Shown: positions 26,316 through 35,624 of the stretch, piece after piece | Position numbering within the stretch: the stretch's first letter is position 1 | How the letters are laid out: the number at the start of each line of letters is the position of its first letter | NCBI GenBank assembly: GCA_021827645.1 | Contig: JAKAVA010000096.1 | Span: 1-60,446, forward strand | DNA: 60,446 bases | Direction: 5' to 3' | From: Planctomycetota bacterium | Lineage (GTDB): Bacteria; Planctomycetota; Phycisphaerae; WQYP01 | The notes under the pieces: model-generated | Told to the model about the DNA's origin: nothing | Databases searched by the model: none | Seen by the model: only the letters and a program-made list of their open reading frames with translations | Translations under genes and position numbers: made by a program

Positions 26316-29300
26316 CTACGGCATGGATCCGCCGGCCCGCGGTTGAATCAGTGTGATGGCGGTCTGAGATGATCGACCAAGCCGCCAGATGATTTCCTTC
26401 GCGGCGGCGTTGAGTTTGCCATTGGGCGTGGTGATGTGGGCATCGCGGCCTGCGGCGCTGTAGGCGGTGGCGATCTGCTTATGTGCTTCAAACGAAAGTA
26501 CGTCCGCGGTGAGGCGGGCGCCGGAAAGCTCCAGAGCGGCCCGGTCGGCGCGAACGGATTTGAGCTTCGCGGGACCTCCCATTCCAAGGGCCACGGCGCC
26601 GGAGGTGGTTTTGTCGGTTCGCCGAAGCGTGGCGATCAGCCGGGCGGCATCAAGAAGTATCAATCCTTTATTGGGCCCATGATAAGCCCCGGTGATGCTG
26701 CGTGAAAGCACAAACGGACGCATCGGGCGATAGACGAGCCGTACATTGCCCGCCAGGATGAGGCGTCCGGTCGAGCCGCGATAGTCGAGCGATTTGCTCC
26801 AGGCGAACGCGGACTGCCCCCGGCTGGTTGGTGCGGAGGTGGTTGCGACAGAGTGGACCGATCGGCGATAATTTTCCAATGAAAGTTTACCGTGCCCGGC
26901 GATGAGCAGATGAGCTTTGCGGGCGTTATAACGCAGACGGTGGCACTCGATGAACAGACGTGTATCGATGAGTTTGGCGGTGTTGTAGCTGACATCTTCC
27001 GCCTGAACGCTCTGATTCCTGCGGGTGGTAAAGGCGTAGATTTCACTCACACGCAGAGCTCCTTTTTGGCGTCCCCGAAGTGTGACCTGAAGCACCGGTG
27101 CCGTGAGGCGACTCTTTCGCAGCGGCTGACCGACCAGTTGGGCCGTTACATGCGAGAAGAATGTGGCCTCACCGACTTTGTTTCGAAAGTACATGCGCCC
27201 CTTCCAGGCCAGAAGCAGATGGGTGGGCGATTTTCCGCCTCGGTTGGTCAGGTACAGCTTCCCGGCCACAGGCACATTCAGATCGTCGCTTTCACCATTA
27301 AGCGTAATGAGTTGACTGGAAAGCCAATTGTCCTGCTCGGCGATGCGGGCCGGTCGGTCGGAAGCGACATTGCCGCGGAGGGTGGCGAGCTTGGTGCGGC
27401 GATCTCCGCGCAGATCGGAACAGGTTGCGGTGATGGGTTGTGATGCGCCGGAAATAACCAGTGAGACCCGACCCCAGGCGTGAAACCGTCCGACGGTAAA
27501 TCGACCGGGCGCACCCGTTGCGATTGGATGCTTTCCGCCCGCGGGCGTTGCGGATGAGATATTTTGCAGTTGAGCGCGGAGAAAATCAGATTGGAGATCA
27601 TAACGGCGGGGCGATTTTCCGACGGGGGCAGTGCGCCGGACGGCGCCGACGGAAAGCCCCAACCCGGCGCCACCACCGGTCTGATAGAAGGAAAGATGTA
27701 CCCCCCCCGCCGCATACAGACTCGATGGTTGCCGAACTCCGGTGGTGCGATTGACTGCCGTTGAAAGCCGCACGGTATCGGCGGTGAGTGTGTCATCGTG
27801 CCGCGCCTTACGTGCGGGCGTACCCAGCGCTGAGCGCATCTGCACATGGCCGTGGGCAATGAAGCGGCGCAGCACGGCCCCGCCATTGGGTGCGGCGGCA
27901 AAGAGGGCGTGCATGGTATGGGACTGAAGATGGAAGGTTTTATTGAAAAACACTGCCCGACCGGAGAGCCGGAGCGATTTAATCGAGGACTTACCGCGAC
28001 GACCAGAACGGCGCATGACGACCTGCATCTGATTTTGCCACCCCCCCTGCCACCCGTGCGAGGCCGAACCTTTCGGCGTATACGTCCACTGTCCCGGGCC
28101 GGTGAGATTGAGCCGATTGGAATTCGCCGCGTAAAGGAGGCTGCGGCAGGTGATGTGCCCGAGGTGGGCATCGATAAATTTAATCGGGGCCAATCCGTCG
28201 GCCTGCATTCGGAGGCGCCGAGTGGCGGTGTGGTAGCGGACCTCACTGGCATAGGCAAGGCGAGCGGGTCCATCATGCATGACCACCGGATCGCCGCTGC
28301 GGCCGAATGCCTGCAGGATCACATCCTGAACGTTCCGCAATCCAACGTGCCGCTCCCGCACGGGGCGCAAAATCAGTGGCCCGCTCCAGTGCACTACCAA
28401 ATTGCGGCCGGTATTTGCGGCAGGGGCAGGGTTCGACGGGTGCCCTTTCGGATGTGTCGCAGGGCGGCCGGTTTTACCCGTTGCAGGTTGGGTTGTGGTC
28501 GAGAGTGTCATGGGTTGCGTTTGTGGGGATTGGGTTTTTCCGGCGACACCGCTGTTGCTGCGTGCCGACGAGAAATAGAGGCGCAGCCGATGGGCGGCTA
28601 ACCGCTCAGCACCAAAAGTAACCCTGACTTTTTCAGTAAAGACCATGCCATAAACGGAACCGGAGAGCCCAGGTGCGGCCGGATGGGTAGCCGGTGCGGG
28701 CGATGCCTTTGACTGCCGGTTTTTTCCAGCAGCGTGTCCTTTTTCAACCAACTTGCTTTTATGGTCGCCGCCCGGTTGAGAGGTGGATGGCGCTTGCGTT
28801 TTCGGAACCGCCCGGGGTGCCGAACCGGAGGCACGGGTCGAAGTCGAGGCCGTCGTTGCCGCATTAATATTTTTCAGGGTCAGGTAATCACCATGGGCAA
28901 CCTGGAGATAATCCAGGCGTTTGGTGGTGACATTCAGTTCGCATGTCAGGCGTCTTCCGGCAAATGCCACACGATCACCATGCACGACGACCCGCCCCCG
29001 GCTGGTGATAAGCCCCTCCTGATAATTAAAGTTGACCGGTCGACTGAGCGTAATTTGAAACTGCCCTTTTTGCCGGTGATCGTCTCCCCTGATGAAGCTG
29101 TTTTCCGGGCCGATGGTAATGACGACATGTCCGTAAAGTCGGCCTTTGCGGGGATAAATATGATTGGACAGCGGTCCGCCGAGTTGATCAACGGAAACAT
29201 CACCGTAGTCGCTGGTAACGAAAATGGTGGTGTGATGACTGCCGTAAAACTTCATGCGGGGTTTAACGAGATGGTAGCGTCCGCTGCCTTTGGGAATGGC

Positions 29301-29525
29301 ACGATGGAATTTGAGGACATAAAGCAGGCGCCCATTTTTATCCCTGTCCACCATGACCAGATTGGACCCGCCGGTGCCGGAGGGGATCTTGATGGGCTTG
29401 AGGCGATGCCCGCCGGGCGCTGCCCCAAGCGCGAAGAATCTCGACTTAAGCCAGAGAAACGCCCCCACAACCAAGGCGAGACTGAGTATGTAAATAAGCA
29501 GGCGTCTACCGACCATGCGGCTCAA
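26316..29525 (-). CDS. large LptC/LptA-like envelope protein
   Basis: 1069 residues. One membrane anchor (about residues 9-26) leads into a long periplasmic part rich in beta strands, with repeated phrases such as GRLYGHVVITI, ITSRGRVVVHGDRVAF and ALFAAAPNGGAVLRR that resemble the jellyroll repeats of LptC, LptA and the LptD N-terminus. Two low-complexity Thr/Pro/Ala linkers (about residues 225-285 and 325-370) separate the blocks. It follows kdsC by 38 bases, as lptC follows kdsC in proteobacteria. A role as an LPS-carrying periplasmic bridge is inferred from order and fold type. LptC is about 190 residues and LptA about 185, so this is five times larger. Confidence 0.65.
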   Translation of the reverse strand: MSRMVGRRLLIYILSLALVVGAFLWLKSRFFALGAAPGGHRLKPIKIPSGTGGSNLVMVDRDKNGRLLYVLKFHRAIPKGSGRYHLVKPRMKFYGSHHTTIFVTSDYGDVSVDQLGGPLSNHIYPRKGRLYGHVVITIGPENSFIRGDDHRQKGQFQITLSRPVNFNYQEGLITSRGRVVVHGDRVAFAGRRLTCELNVTTKRLDYLQVAHGDYLTLKNINAATTASTSTRASGSAPRAVPKTQAPSTSQPGGDHKSKLVEKGHAAGKNRQSKASPAPATHPAAPGLSGSVYGMVFTEKVRVTFGAERLAAHRLRLYFSSARSNSGVAGKTQSPQTQPMTLSTTTQPATGKTGRPATHPKGHPSNPAPAANTGRNLVVHWSGPLILRPVRERHVGLRNVQDVILQAFGRSGDPVVMHDGPARLAYASEVRYHTATRRLRMQADGLAPIKFIDAHLGHITCRSLLYAANSNRLNLTGPGQWTYTPKGSASHGWQGGWQNQMQVVMRRSGRRGKSSIKSLRLSGRAVFFNKTFHLQSHTMHALFAAAPNGGAVLRRFIAHGHVQMRSALGTPARKARHDDTLTADTVRLSTAVNRTTGVRQPSSLYAAGGVHLSFYQTGGGAGLGLSVGAVRRTAPVGKSPRRYDLQSDFLRAQLQNISSATPAGGKHPIATGAPGRFTVGRFHAWGRVSLVISGASQPITATCSDLRGDRRTKLATLRGNVASDRPARIAEQDNWLSSQLITLNGESDDLNVPVAGKLYLTNRGGKSPTHLLLAWKGRMYFRNKVGEATFFSHVTAQLVGQPLRKSRLTAPVLQVTLRGRQKGALRVSEIYAFTTRRNQSVQAEDVSYNTAKLIDTRLFIECHRLRYNARKAHLLIAGHGKLSLENYRRSVHSVATTSAPTSRGQSAFAWSKSLDYRGSTGRLILAGNVRLVYRPMRPFVLSRSITGAYHGPNKGLILLDAARLIATLRRTDKTTSGAVALGMGGPAKLKSVRADRAALELSGARLTADVLSFEAHKQIATAYSAAGRDAHITTPNGKLNAAAKEIIWRLGRSSQTAITLIQPRAGGSMP

Positions 29526-29563
29526 TCATCCAAAAACGCGGTTACTTCCTTCATCGATGCCGA

Positions 29564-30100
29564 TCAGTGGTAGCGTGCAAGGACCTGTTCCCACAAATTC
29601 ATCGATTTGCACAACCATTCTATCGCATCCCGCACCGCACCGTGGCCGCCCGGATATCGGGTGATATAACGTGCTTCGGCCTTCACTTCCTCAGCGGCAT
29701 CCGCGACGGCGATGGGCACACCACAGCGACGCATGACGGGCAGATCGGGCAGATCATCGCCTATATAGGCAACCTGCTGGGCATCAAACCCGAGTTGCTG
29801 AAGCAGATCGTCAAATATTTCCAGTTTGTTAGAGACGTTCTGATATACGTATTGGATACCGAGTTCTTCAGCGCGGTGCTGGACGACGAGGCTCTCTTTG
29901 CCGGTGATTATGGCCACCTGCCGATTTAACCGCCTCCAGATAACCAATCCGGACCCGTCACGCACATGAAAGCGTTTGATCTGCTGACCGCTGTCATCGC
30001 GAATAATGCCGCCGTCGGTCATCACTCCGTCCACATCGAGGATGAGCAACTGAACCTCCGGCGTGAGAAGTTCATATATGGGCCGTGCAATTTCACTCAT
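29564..30100 (-). CDS. kdsC: 3-deoxy-D-manno-octulosonate 8-phosphate phosphatase KdsC
   Basis: 178 residues, a HAD phosphatase without a cap domain, as in KdsC. Motif I is LLILDVDGVMTDGG with nucleophile Asp22 and acid/base Asp24. Motif II lies in VAIITGKES and motif III/IV in YIGDDLPDLPVMRRCGVPIAVADA. It removes phosphate from Kdo-8-phosphate to give Kdo, the inner-core sugar of LPS. The genes before and after are kdsD and the LptC/LptA-like gene. An N-acylneuraminate-9-phosphatase-like activity is the main alternative, but the neighbours argue for Kdo. Confidence 0.93.
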   Translation of the reverse strand: MSEIARPIYELLTPEVQLLILDVDGVMTDGGIIRDDSGQQIKRFHVRDGSGLVIWRRLNRQVAIITGKESLVVQHRAEELGIQYVYQNVSNKLEIFDDLLQQLGFDAQQVAYIGDDLPDLPVMRRCGVPIAVADAAEEVKAEARYITRYPGGHGAVRDAIEWLCKSMNLWEQVLARYH

Positions 30101-30133
30101 GATCGTCTGACTCCTGTATCTTCCTTGAAAGAC

Positions 30134-31147
30134 TTAATCTGCAATCTGCAGGCTTACAATATCCTGAACGTCAATCATACCGACAGGACGACCCGATTCA
30201 TCCACAACCGGCAACTCGTCTATGCGGTGGCGATTCATCAATTCGAGCGCTTCGCTCGCGAGCCGGTCGGGATTGATGCGTTTGGGACTGCGGGTCATGA
30301 AGCCGGCGACCGGAACATCGAGGATGGTTTCCTGAGTGGCAATTCGCCGCCGGATGTCGGCGTCGGTCAAGATCCCTGAGAGCAGCCCCTGATGATTGAT
30401 GATAACCAAGGCGCCCGCCCGGCGTCCGACGGCATGCTCGATGGAGAGCGCTTCACGAAGGGTCTGTTCTTCGCGAACCACCACCAGATTTTCTCCGGCG
30501 CGAAAGCTCATGACATCCGCAACGCGCAGCAGTTTTCGGCCCAGCGACCCGGCAGGATGGAAAGCCGCAAAATCCGCTGCGGAAAAATTTCTTTTGCCCA
30601 TCACCCCGAGAACCAGTGCGTCCGCCGCCGCACTCATGCAGGCGATGCTGGTGGTCGGGGCCAGGCGAAGCGGACATGCCTCCTCGATATTGCCGAGTTC
30701 AATGGTGATATCCGCCAGACGCCCCAGCGAACTTTTGCGGCTGGAAGTGATGGCAATCGTCGTGACGGCGCTGCGCTTAACAGAATCCGTCAGACGAAGC
30801 AATTCCTGTGTCTCGCCGCCGTAGGATAGCATCAGCATGATGTCGCCGCGTCGAACGCGGCCCAAATCCCCGTGCAGGGCCTCAACCGGATGAAGAAAGT
30901 GAGACGGAGTACCGGTGCTGGCGAAGCTGGCACTGATTCGCTGTCCCGCAAGGCCCGACTTGCCGATCCCCGATACCACCAATATCCCCGGCTTATCGGG
31001 GCCGGTATGGGCGTAAATAAGTTCGATAGCCCTCGGAACGGCATCATCAAGCCGATTCACCAGCGTGCCGAGCGCTTCCGCCTCGGATTGCACCACCTGC
31101 CGGGCATCCAAAAGTAACTGTTGGCCTTCCGCCGCCGCGTTCATCAT
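30134..31147 (-). CDS. kdsD: arabinose-5-phosphate isomerase KdsD
   Basis: 337 residues. The SIS domain (about residues 35-200) has SGIGKSGLAGQRISASF, FLHPVEALHGDLG and EEACPLRLAPTTS, the signature of KdsD/KpsF enzymes. Two CBS domains follow (about residues 210-335, with VADVMSF and VAGFMTRSP). The enzyme makes D-arabinose-5-phosphate from D-ribulose-5-phosphate for Kdo synthesis. It leads the minus-strand kdsD-kdsC-LptC/A-like set. KpsF, the capsule version, has the same sequence pattern, but the kdsC partner supports the LPS role. kdsA and kdsB are not in the window. Confidence 0.94.
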   Translation of the reverse strand: MMNAAAEGQQLLLDARQVVQSEAEALGTLVNRLDDAVPRAIELIYAHTGPDKPGILVVSGIGKSGLAGQRISASFASTGTPSHFLHPVEALHGDLGRVRRGDIMLMLSYGGETQELLRLTDSVKRSAVTTIAITSSRKSSLGRLADITIELGNIEEACPLRLAPTTSIACMSAAADALVLGVMGKRNFSAADFAAFHPAGSLGRKLLRVADVMSFRAGENLVVVREEQTLREALSIEHAVGRRAGALVIINHQGLLSGILTDADIRRRIATQETILDVPVAGFMTRSPKRINPDRLASEALELMNRHRIDELPVVDESGRPVGMIDVQDIVSLQIAD

Positions 31148-31647
31148 CCATTTACAATAAGGGATGATTCGCGGGGCGTAAAACCAGACGGGCGAAATCC
31201 GGAGCGGCAGGACAGGGGTGTGGTGACGCTTGCGTGCAAATCGTGCGCCTGGGCTGCCGGGGATGGAGAAGGTGGAACATTCGAGACGTAAGCATGGGGA
31301 ACCATGCCGAGAGAGGTGCGGGTGCGATCTTCACCTTCAGGGAACACGGAGGGGTAACCCTATCTCAACGTAGGAGCACTAAAGCTCGCGACGAAGCGGG
31401 TGAATCCAGTGACTCAACCTCTGCGAACCTGATACCCTTCGAGTTCATTGCGGTTAGAGTTAATGTCGCTGCGAGTTACGCAACTCCGCGCCATGCACAG
31501 CCGACGGCTAAAGACGATGCGGACACCGACGCCCCCCTTCCGTTTGCCACGGCGATCCGGCCTCCTATGATTCTGACGAATGTCCGGAACTCTCCGCTGC
31601 GAGCGGGAGAAAAATGCCGCGGCAAAATGGACTTATGGAAGCACTGA
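31148..31647. other. 500-bp divergent region kdsD/MFS
   Basis: No convincing gene. A 67-codon minus-strand ORF (31144-31347) shows no family character and overlaps the kdsD start. I see no tRNA, riboswitch or strong promoter. The DNA is GC-rich and repeat-free. Confidence 0.4.
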
Positions 31648-32931
31648 GTGAAACGACCTTTGACACATGAAATGGATGATCGGCGGCGCGACCGTATTAC
31701 GTTCCTGCTGGCGGTGATTTCCTGTCTGACGGTCATGAACATCTACTACAATCAGCCGCTGCTGGCCCTGATCGGGCGCAACTTCGGCGTTTCCGTCGCC
31801 ACCGCAAGCACGGTGCCATCCATGACACAATTGGGGTTCGGCCTTGGAATTCTGTTATTTGTGCCGCTGGGGGATACGATCGACCGACGCTGGCTTATTT
31901 TGGGAAAATTGCTGATTGTGTCCGCCCTGCTTCTGCTGGTCGGGCTGGCACCGAGTTTTTCGGTACTGGTGGTTCTAAGTTTTTTTCTCGGGCTTTTTAC
32001 GGTCATTCCGCAGGTTTCGATACCATTCGCGGCCCAACTGGCACCGCCGGATCGACGCGGGCGGACGATTGGAATCGTCATGTCCGGTATCTTTGCGGGC
32101 ATCCTGATTTCACGGGCGATTTCGGGGGCGACAGGGAATTGGTTGGGGTGGCGGGCCATTTTTTTTATCGCCTCGGGCGTGATGATCTTACTGGTGATTG
32201 TCGTCGCCAGATATCTGCCGCACTCGGGTCGATCCACCAATTTGAATTATGTGCAGGTGCTGCGATCGCTGCCGGGCATTCTCCACCGGGCACCGCTGAT
32301 TCAGGCGGCATGTGTCACAGGGGCGTTGCTGTTCTGCGTCTTCAGCGTTTTCTGGAGCACGCTGGCATTCATGCTGGCGGGAGCCCCGTTTCATGACGGA
32401 CCGTGGGTAGCGGGAGTGCTGGGGCTGGTGGGAATCACCGGTTCGGCGGCGGCGCCGATAGTCGGACGGCTGGCAGATCGCAAGGGGCCGGCATTTACTC
32501 TTGGCGTATCGATTGTCATTGCCGGGATATCGGCGCTGGTGCTGGCATGGGCCGGTGGTTCGATGGTGGGGCTTATCGCGAGCCTGATTCTGCTGGATCT
32601 GGGTGTGCAGGCGGGATTGGTTTCCAATCAGACACGCATCTATTCGGTGCTGCCACCGACGTTCAACAGTCGGGTTAATACTATTTTCATGTCATGCTAT
32701 TTTCTTGGCGGTGCGGTGGGGTCTGTGCTCGGCGGTGCAGTATGGGATCGATTTCCCGGTCACGTGGCTCTGGGGATACTTTCGGCGGGACTTATGGCGG
32801 CGGCATTTTTACTGCATATCGGGCTTCAGCGCCGCATCGGCAGAATTGAATTGGCGGCGGGATTGGCTCGGCCCGTCACGCCGGCGATTCCTGCGGCGGA
32901 TGTGGAAATTCAACCGGAAGCAGCAGGGTAA
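31648..32931 (+). CDS. MFS transporter (drug/metabolite exporter type)
   Basis: 427 residues with about 12 membrane segments. The N-terminal phrase CLTVMNIYYNQPLLALIGRNF and PLGDTIDRRWLILG between segments 2 and 3 are typical of the YnfM/arabinose-efflux branch of the major facilitators. The start is GTG at 31648; an ATG eight codons later is also possible. Its last 56 bases overlap, tail to tail, the end of the histidine kinase gene on the other strand, so the two C-terminal codon sets constrain each other. The substrate is unknown. Confidence 0.87.
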   Translation: MKRPLTHEMDDRRRDRITFLLAVISCLTVMNIYYNQPLLALIGRNFGVSVATASTVPSMTQLGFGLGILLFVPLGDTIDRRWLILGKLLIVSALLLLVGLAPSFSVLVVLSFFLGLFTVIPQVSIPFAAQLAPPDRRGRTIGIVMSGIFAGILISRAISGATGNWLGWRAIFFIASGVMILLVIVVARYLPHSGRSTNLNYVQVLRSLPGILHRAPLIQAACVTGALLFCVFSVFWSTLAFMLAGAPFHDGPWVAGVLGLVGITGSAAAPIVGRLADRKGPAFTLGVSIVIAGISALVLAWAGGSMVGLIASLILLDLGVQAGLVSNQTRIYSVLPPTFNSRVNTIFMSCYFLGGAVGSVLGGAVWDRFPGHVALGILSAGLMAAAFLLHIGLQRRIGRIELAAGLARPVTPAIPAADVEIQPEAAG

Positions 32932-34513
32932 ACGTCGCTCCGTGCCCGACGGCACTGACGAGTGTGATTGTGCACCCCATCATGGTTGCCAGTTCGCGGC
33001 TGATGGCCAGGCCCAGACCCGTCCCCCCATGCTGTCGGGTAACCGAAGCGTCAAGCTGATGGAATTTTTCAAAAATCGCCTCCTGCTGTTCGGGTGCGAT
33101 CCCGGGCCCGGTGTCGGTGACGGAAATGGCCACGGTGGCGGCATCGGCATTTTCAATCGTAACCCGGACGGAGCCGTCCGGCGGCGTAAATTTAATACTG
33201 TTCGAGAGAAAGTTAAAGAGTATCTGCTGCAGGCGGGCGGGGTCGGTGACCACCATCGGAATCGGGCCATTGACCGTCAGGCTCATATTCAATGTTTTTT
33301 TATTGGCCATCGGTTTCATGAAATTGATGAGTGATTCGCAGATATCAGGCACCACCAGACGCTGCGGCCGAAGTACCATCTTGCCGGCTTCAATCTTAGC
33401 CAGATCGAGCAGATCGTTGATCAGTTCCAGAAGTTGCCGGGAACTGGACTGGATATTCTCGGTGTATCGCAGCAGTTTCGGGTCTTCGGTCACGACATTG
33501 CTGGTCATGAGAAGGTCGGTAAACCCGAGAATGGCATTGAGAGGGGTTCGCAACTCGTGGGTTACATTGGTGAGAAAATCGGTCTTGATTTTATTGGCCT
33601 GATTCAAATCGACATTACTTCTGGATAGTTCAATCAACCGGGTATCGAGACTCCGGTTGGTGGCCTCAAGCTGCGTCTGAGAGGCCTGGAGCGTGCTGAG
33701 CATGTTGTTGAACGTTTCGGCAAGTTGTTCAAATTCATCGCCGGTGGAGATAGCGGACCGAATATTCAGATCGCCACGGGATACCTTCTCCGCGGTATTG
33801 CGCAGCACCCTGACAGGCTGGAGAATAAGCCGCGTGGTGATGAGATAAAATACAATAATGGCCAGCGCACCACCGATAAGCCCCGAGACGATGATTACCA
33901 CACGGTTGAGCAGCAGTTGATCCTGATCCAGCCGAACGGGAACCTGGGCCCGCACCAGCGCGACAAGCGCTTTGGTAAGAGGTTTGACTGCGCTGACGGG
34001 CAGCGTGGCGGGCCCGCGGGCTGGCGCACGCGGCGGAAACAACCTCCGCCACGCCTGATGACACTCCAGACAGTTACGGGTGGCGTAAACGCCCGTGATT
34101 TGATAATAAATGGGCGTATGGCGGGAATTCTGATGAACGTAGCCGTAATGGTGCCGGTTGGGATGGCGGCGAAAATACCGCAGAGCCCGCTCGGTGATGG
34201 GATCAAGCTTCGGCTTTGCAGCCTGTCTGCCAACAAGGGTGATGATGCGGGCGGGCATGATATGGCCCGTGTGAGGCATGGCTGGCATCCGGGGTCCAAC
34301 GTGCCGATTCGGCTTCGCTGACGGAACGCGGTGAATGTTCCGCAGCGCCAGATCAGTGAGGACCCCCGCCTCGTAAACCGGCTCACGATTGGCAAGCTGT
34401 TCCATCCGCAACCAAGGAACCATCAGGGCGCCGGTGATAATGATGATGACGGCGAAACCGAAGAGGAGCTGGCACTTGGCGGCAAGCGAGATGGATAGCT
34501 CACGTTTGGGCAT
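32876..34513 (-). CDS. membrane histidine kinase with a DUF3365-like sensor and a CXXCH haem motif
   Basis: 545 residues. Membrane segments at about 14-34 and 203-226 enclose a periplasmic domain with NCLECHQAW (Cys148, Cys151, His152), the covalent c-type haem motif found in DUF3365/Tll0287-like sensors. A HAMP linker (about 228-280) and a coiled coil lead to the HisKA box THELRTPLNAILGF with phospho-acceptor His319. The ATPase domain has NFLSNSIKF, DTGPGI and GGTGLGLAI. The sensor probably responds to redox state or a gas. No response-regulator gene is adjacent. It follows the 332-residue membrane protein by 18 bases. Confidence 0.88.
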   Translation of the reverse strand: MPKRELSISLAAKCQLLFGFAVIIIITGALMVPWLRMEQLANREPVYEAGVLTDLALRNIHRVPSAKPNRHVGPRMPAMPHTGHIMPARIITLVGRQAAKPKLDPITERALRYFRRHPNRHHYGYVHQNSRHTPIYYQITGVYATRNCLECHQAWRRLFPPRAPARGPATLPVSAVKPLTKALVALVRAQVPVRLDQDQLLLNRVVIIVSGLIGGALAIIVFYLITTRLILQPVRVLRNTAEKVSRGDLNIRSAISTGDEFEQLAETFNNMLSTLQASQTQLEATNRSLDTRLIELSRSNVDLNQANKIKTDFLTNVTHELRTPLNAILGFTDLLMTSNVVTEDPKLLRYTENIQSSSRQLLELINDLLDLAKIEAGKMVLRPQRLVVPDICESLINFMKPMANKKTLNMSLTVNGPIPMVVTDPARLQQILFNFLSNSIKFTPPDGSVRVTIENADAATVAISVTDTGPGIAPEQQEAIFEKFHQLDASVTRQHGGTGLGLAISRELATMMGCTITLVSAVGHGATFTLLLPVEFPHPPQESPA

Positions 34514-34531
34514 GCAAGCCGCTCGACTCCA

Positions 34532-35530
34532 TCAATTTCCTTTGGTCTGATCGGCGTGGGACTGCTCGAGAGCACTGTGATGAACCGCACGCATGGCGGA
34601 ATAATATCCCATCAACGCGCCGACCACACCAGCGGAGGCGTAATAGACAGGCAGCGCATTGGCCGGAGCAAAGCCGGGATAGCCTGGATATGGGCTTTTC
34701 ATATGCCATGAGACCAGATAACTGATCGCAGCGGTGACCAGCGGGGCCGAGAGATACACCACATCCGGTGCCCGCTTGAAAACCAGCCCAGCTGCGAATG
34801 CCGCCACGTAAAACGAGATGATCAGTGCAAATATCGCCTGCCCGGGCTCAAGGGAACGCAGAGTAATAAACTCCATGACCAAGGCGATCAGAATGATCAC
34901 CAATAGTGCGAGCACACCGCCGACGAAGCCCGGCCGGGCGGGCTTTCCCTCCCGGTTGGTGCGTACCAGCCAGTCGGTGGATGATGGAAAGCCTTCAGGA
35001 ACGGCTGTATCGGCATCATGTCGCATCGGCCACGGTACCCCAACACTCAGAGGCCACGGTCTGACGGCCGTGAACCATGGCTGCATGACCCGCGCGGCCA
35101 GTGCCGCCAGCAGCACCCAGACCAGAAAAAACGCACTCTGCGCCACCAATGGAAGATACACCGCCGAGGGATGGTGATACTGAGATAAAAGGGGAAATTT
35201 AATCGTGCCGATGCGCACGGCCAGGGCACAGAGTCCGGCCGCGGCCCCAAAGAGGCCGGTATGAGGACCATCGGGGAAGGTGATTAAAGCGGAGACCACC
35301 ATGCTGAGCAGTAATGCCGCGACGAGGCCGGCCGGTGCAACCCAGGACCCCAGCGGACCGAAAGCGATGGTGCCGGCGCCCCCCAACCGTGGCATGACCA
35401 TCACCCGCATGCCGATGGTGTAGAAGATCACGCACGATGCGGCCACCGCCAGCAGAATTCTGAATTGTCGAAACGTGGGTGAATTCAGAACCGCATTGCC
35501 ATAATCGGAAGTCGTCATGTCCGCACTCAT
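34532..35530 (-). CDS. unidentified multi-pass membrane protein, partner of the kinase
   Basis: 332 residues with about eight hydrophobic segments (near residues 24-44, 62-86, 92-110, 130-150, 205-225, 230-250, 258-275 and 297-315) and a hydrophilic loop at about 160-200. Its C-terminal tail carries an HHSALEQSH cluster. I recognise no family. It stands just upstream of the haem-motif histidine kinase on the same strand with an 18-base gap, so it may be an accessory sensor or transporter for that kinase. This is inferred from position only. Confidence 0.65.
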   Translation of the reverse strand: MSADMTTSDYGNAVLNSPTFRQFRILLAVAASCVIFYTIGMRVMVMPRLGGAGTIAFGPLGSWVAPAGLVAALLLSMVVSALITFPDGPHTGLFGAAAGLCALAVRIGTIKFPLLSQYHHPSAVYLPLVAQSAFFLVWVLLAALAARVMQPWFTAVRPWPLSVGVPWPMRHDADTAVPEGFPSSTDWLVRTNREGKPARPGFVGGVLALLVIILIALVMEFITLRSLEPGQAIFALIISFYVAAFAAGLVFKRAPDVVYLSAPLVTAAISYLVSWHMKSPYPGYPGFAPANALPVYYASAGVVGALMGYYSAMRAVHHSALEQSHADQTKGN

Positions 35531-35624
35531 CTATACATCCTTCATACGGGCCGTTCGCCTGCGGCACTATGCTCGATTAGAATCGAAAATGCACATCAAT
35601 CAAGCGAAGACGGCCACCGGTCAT

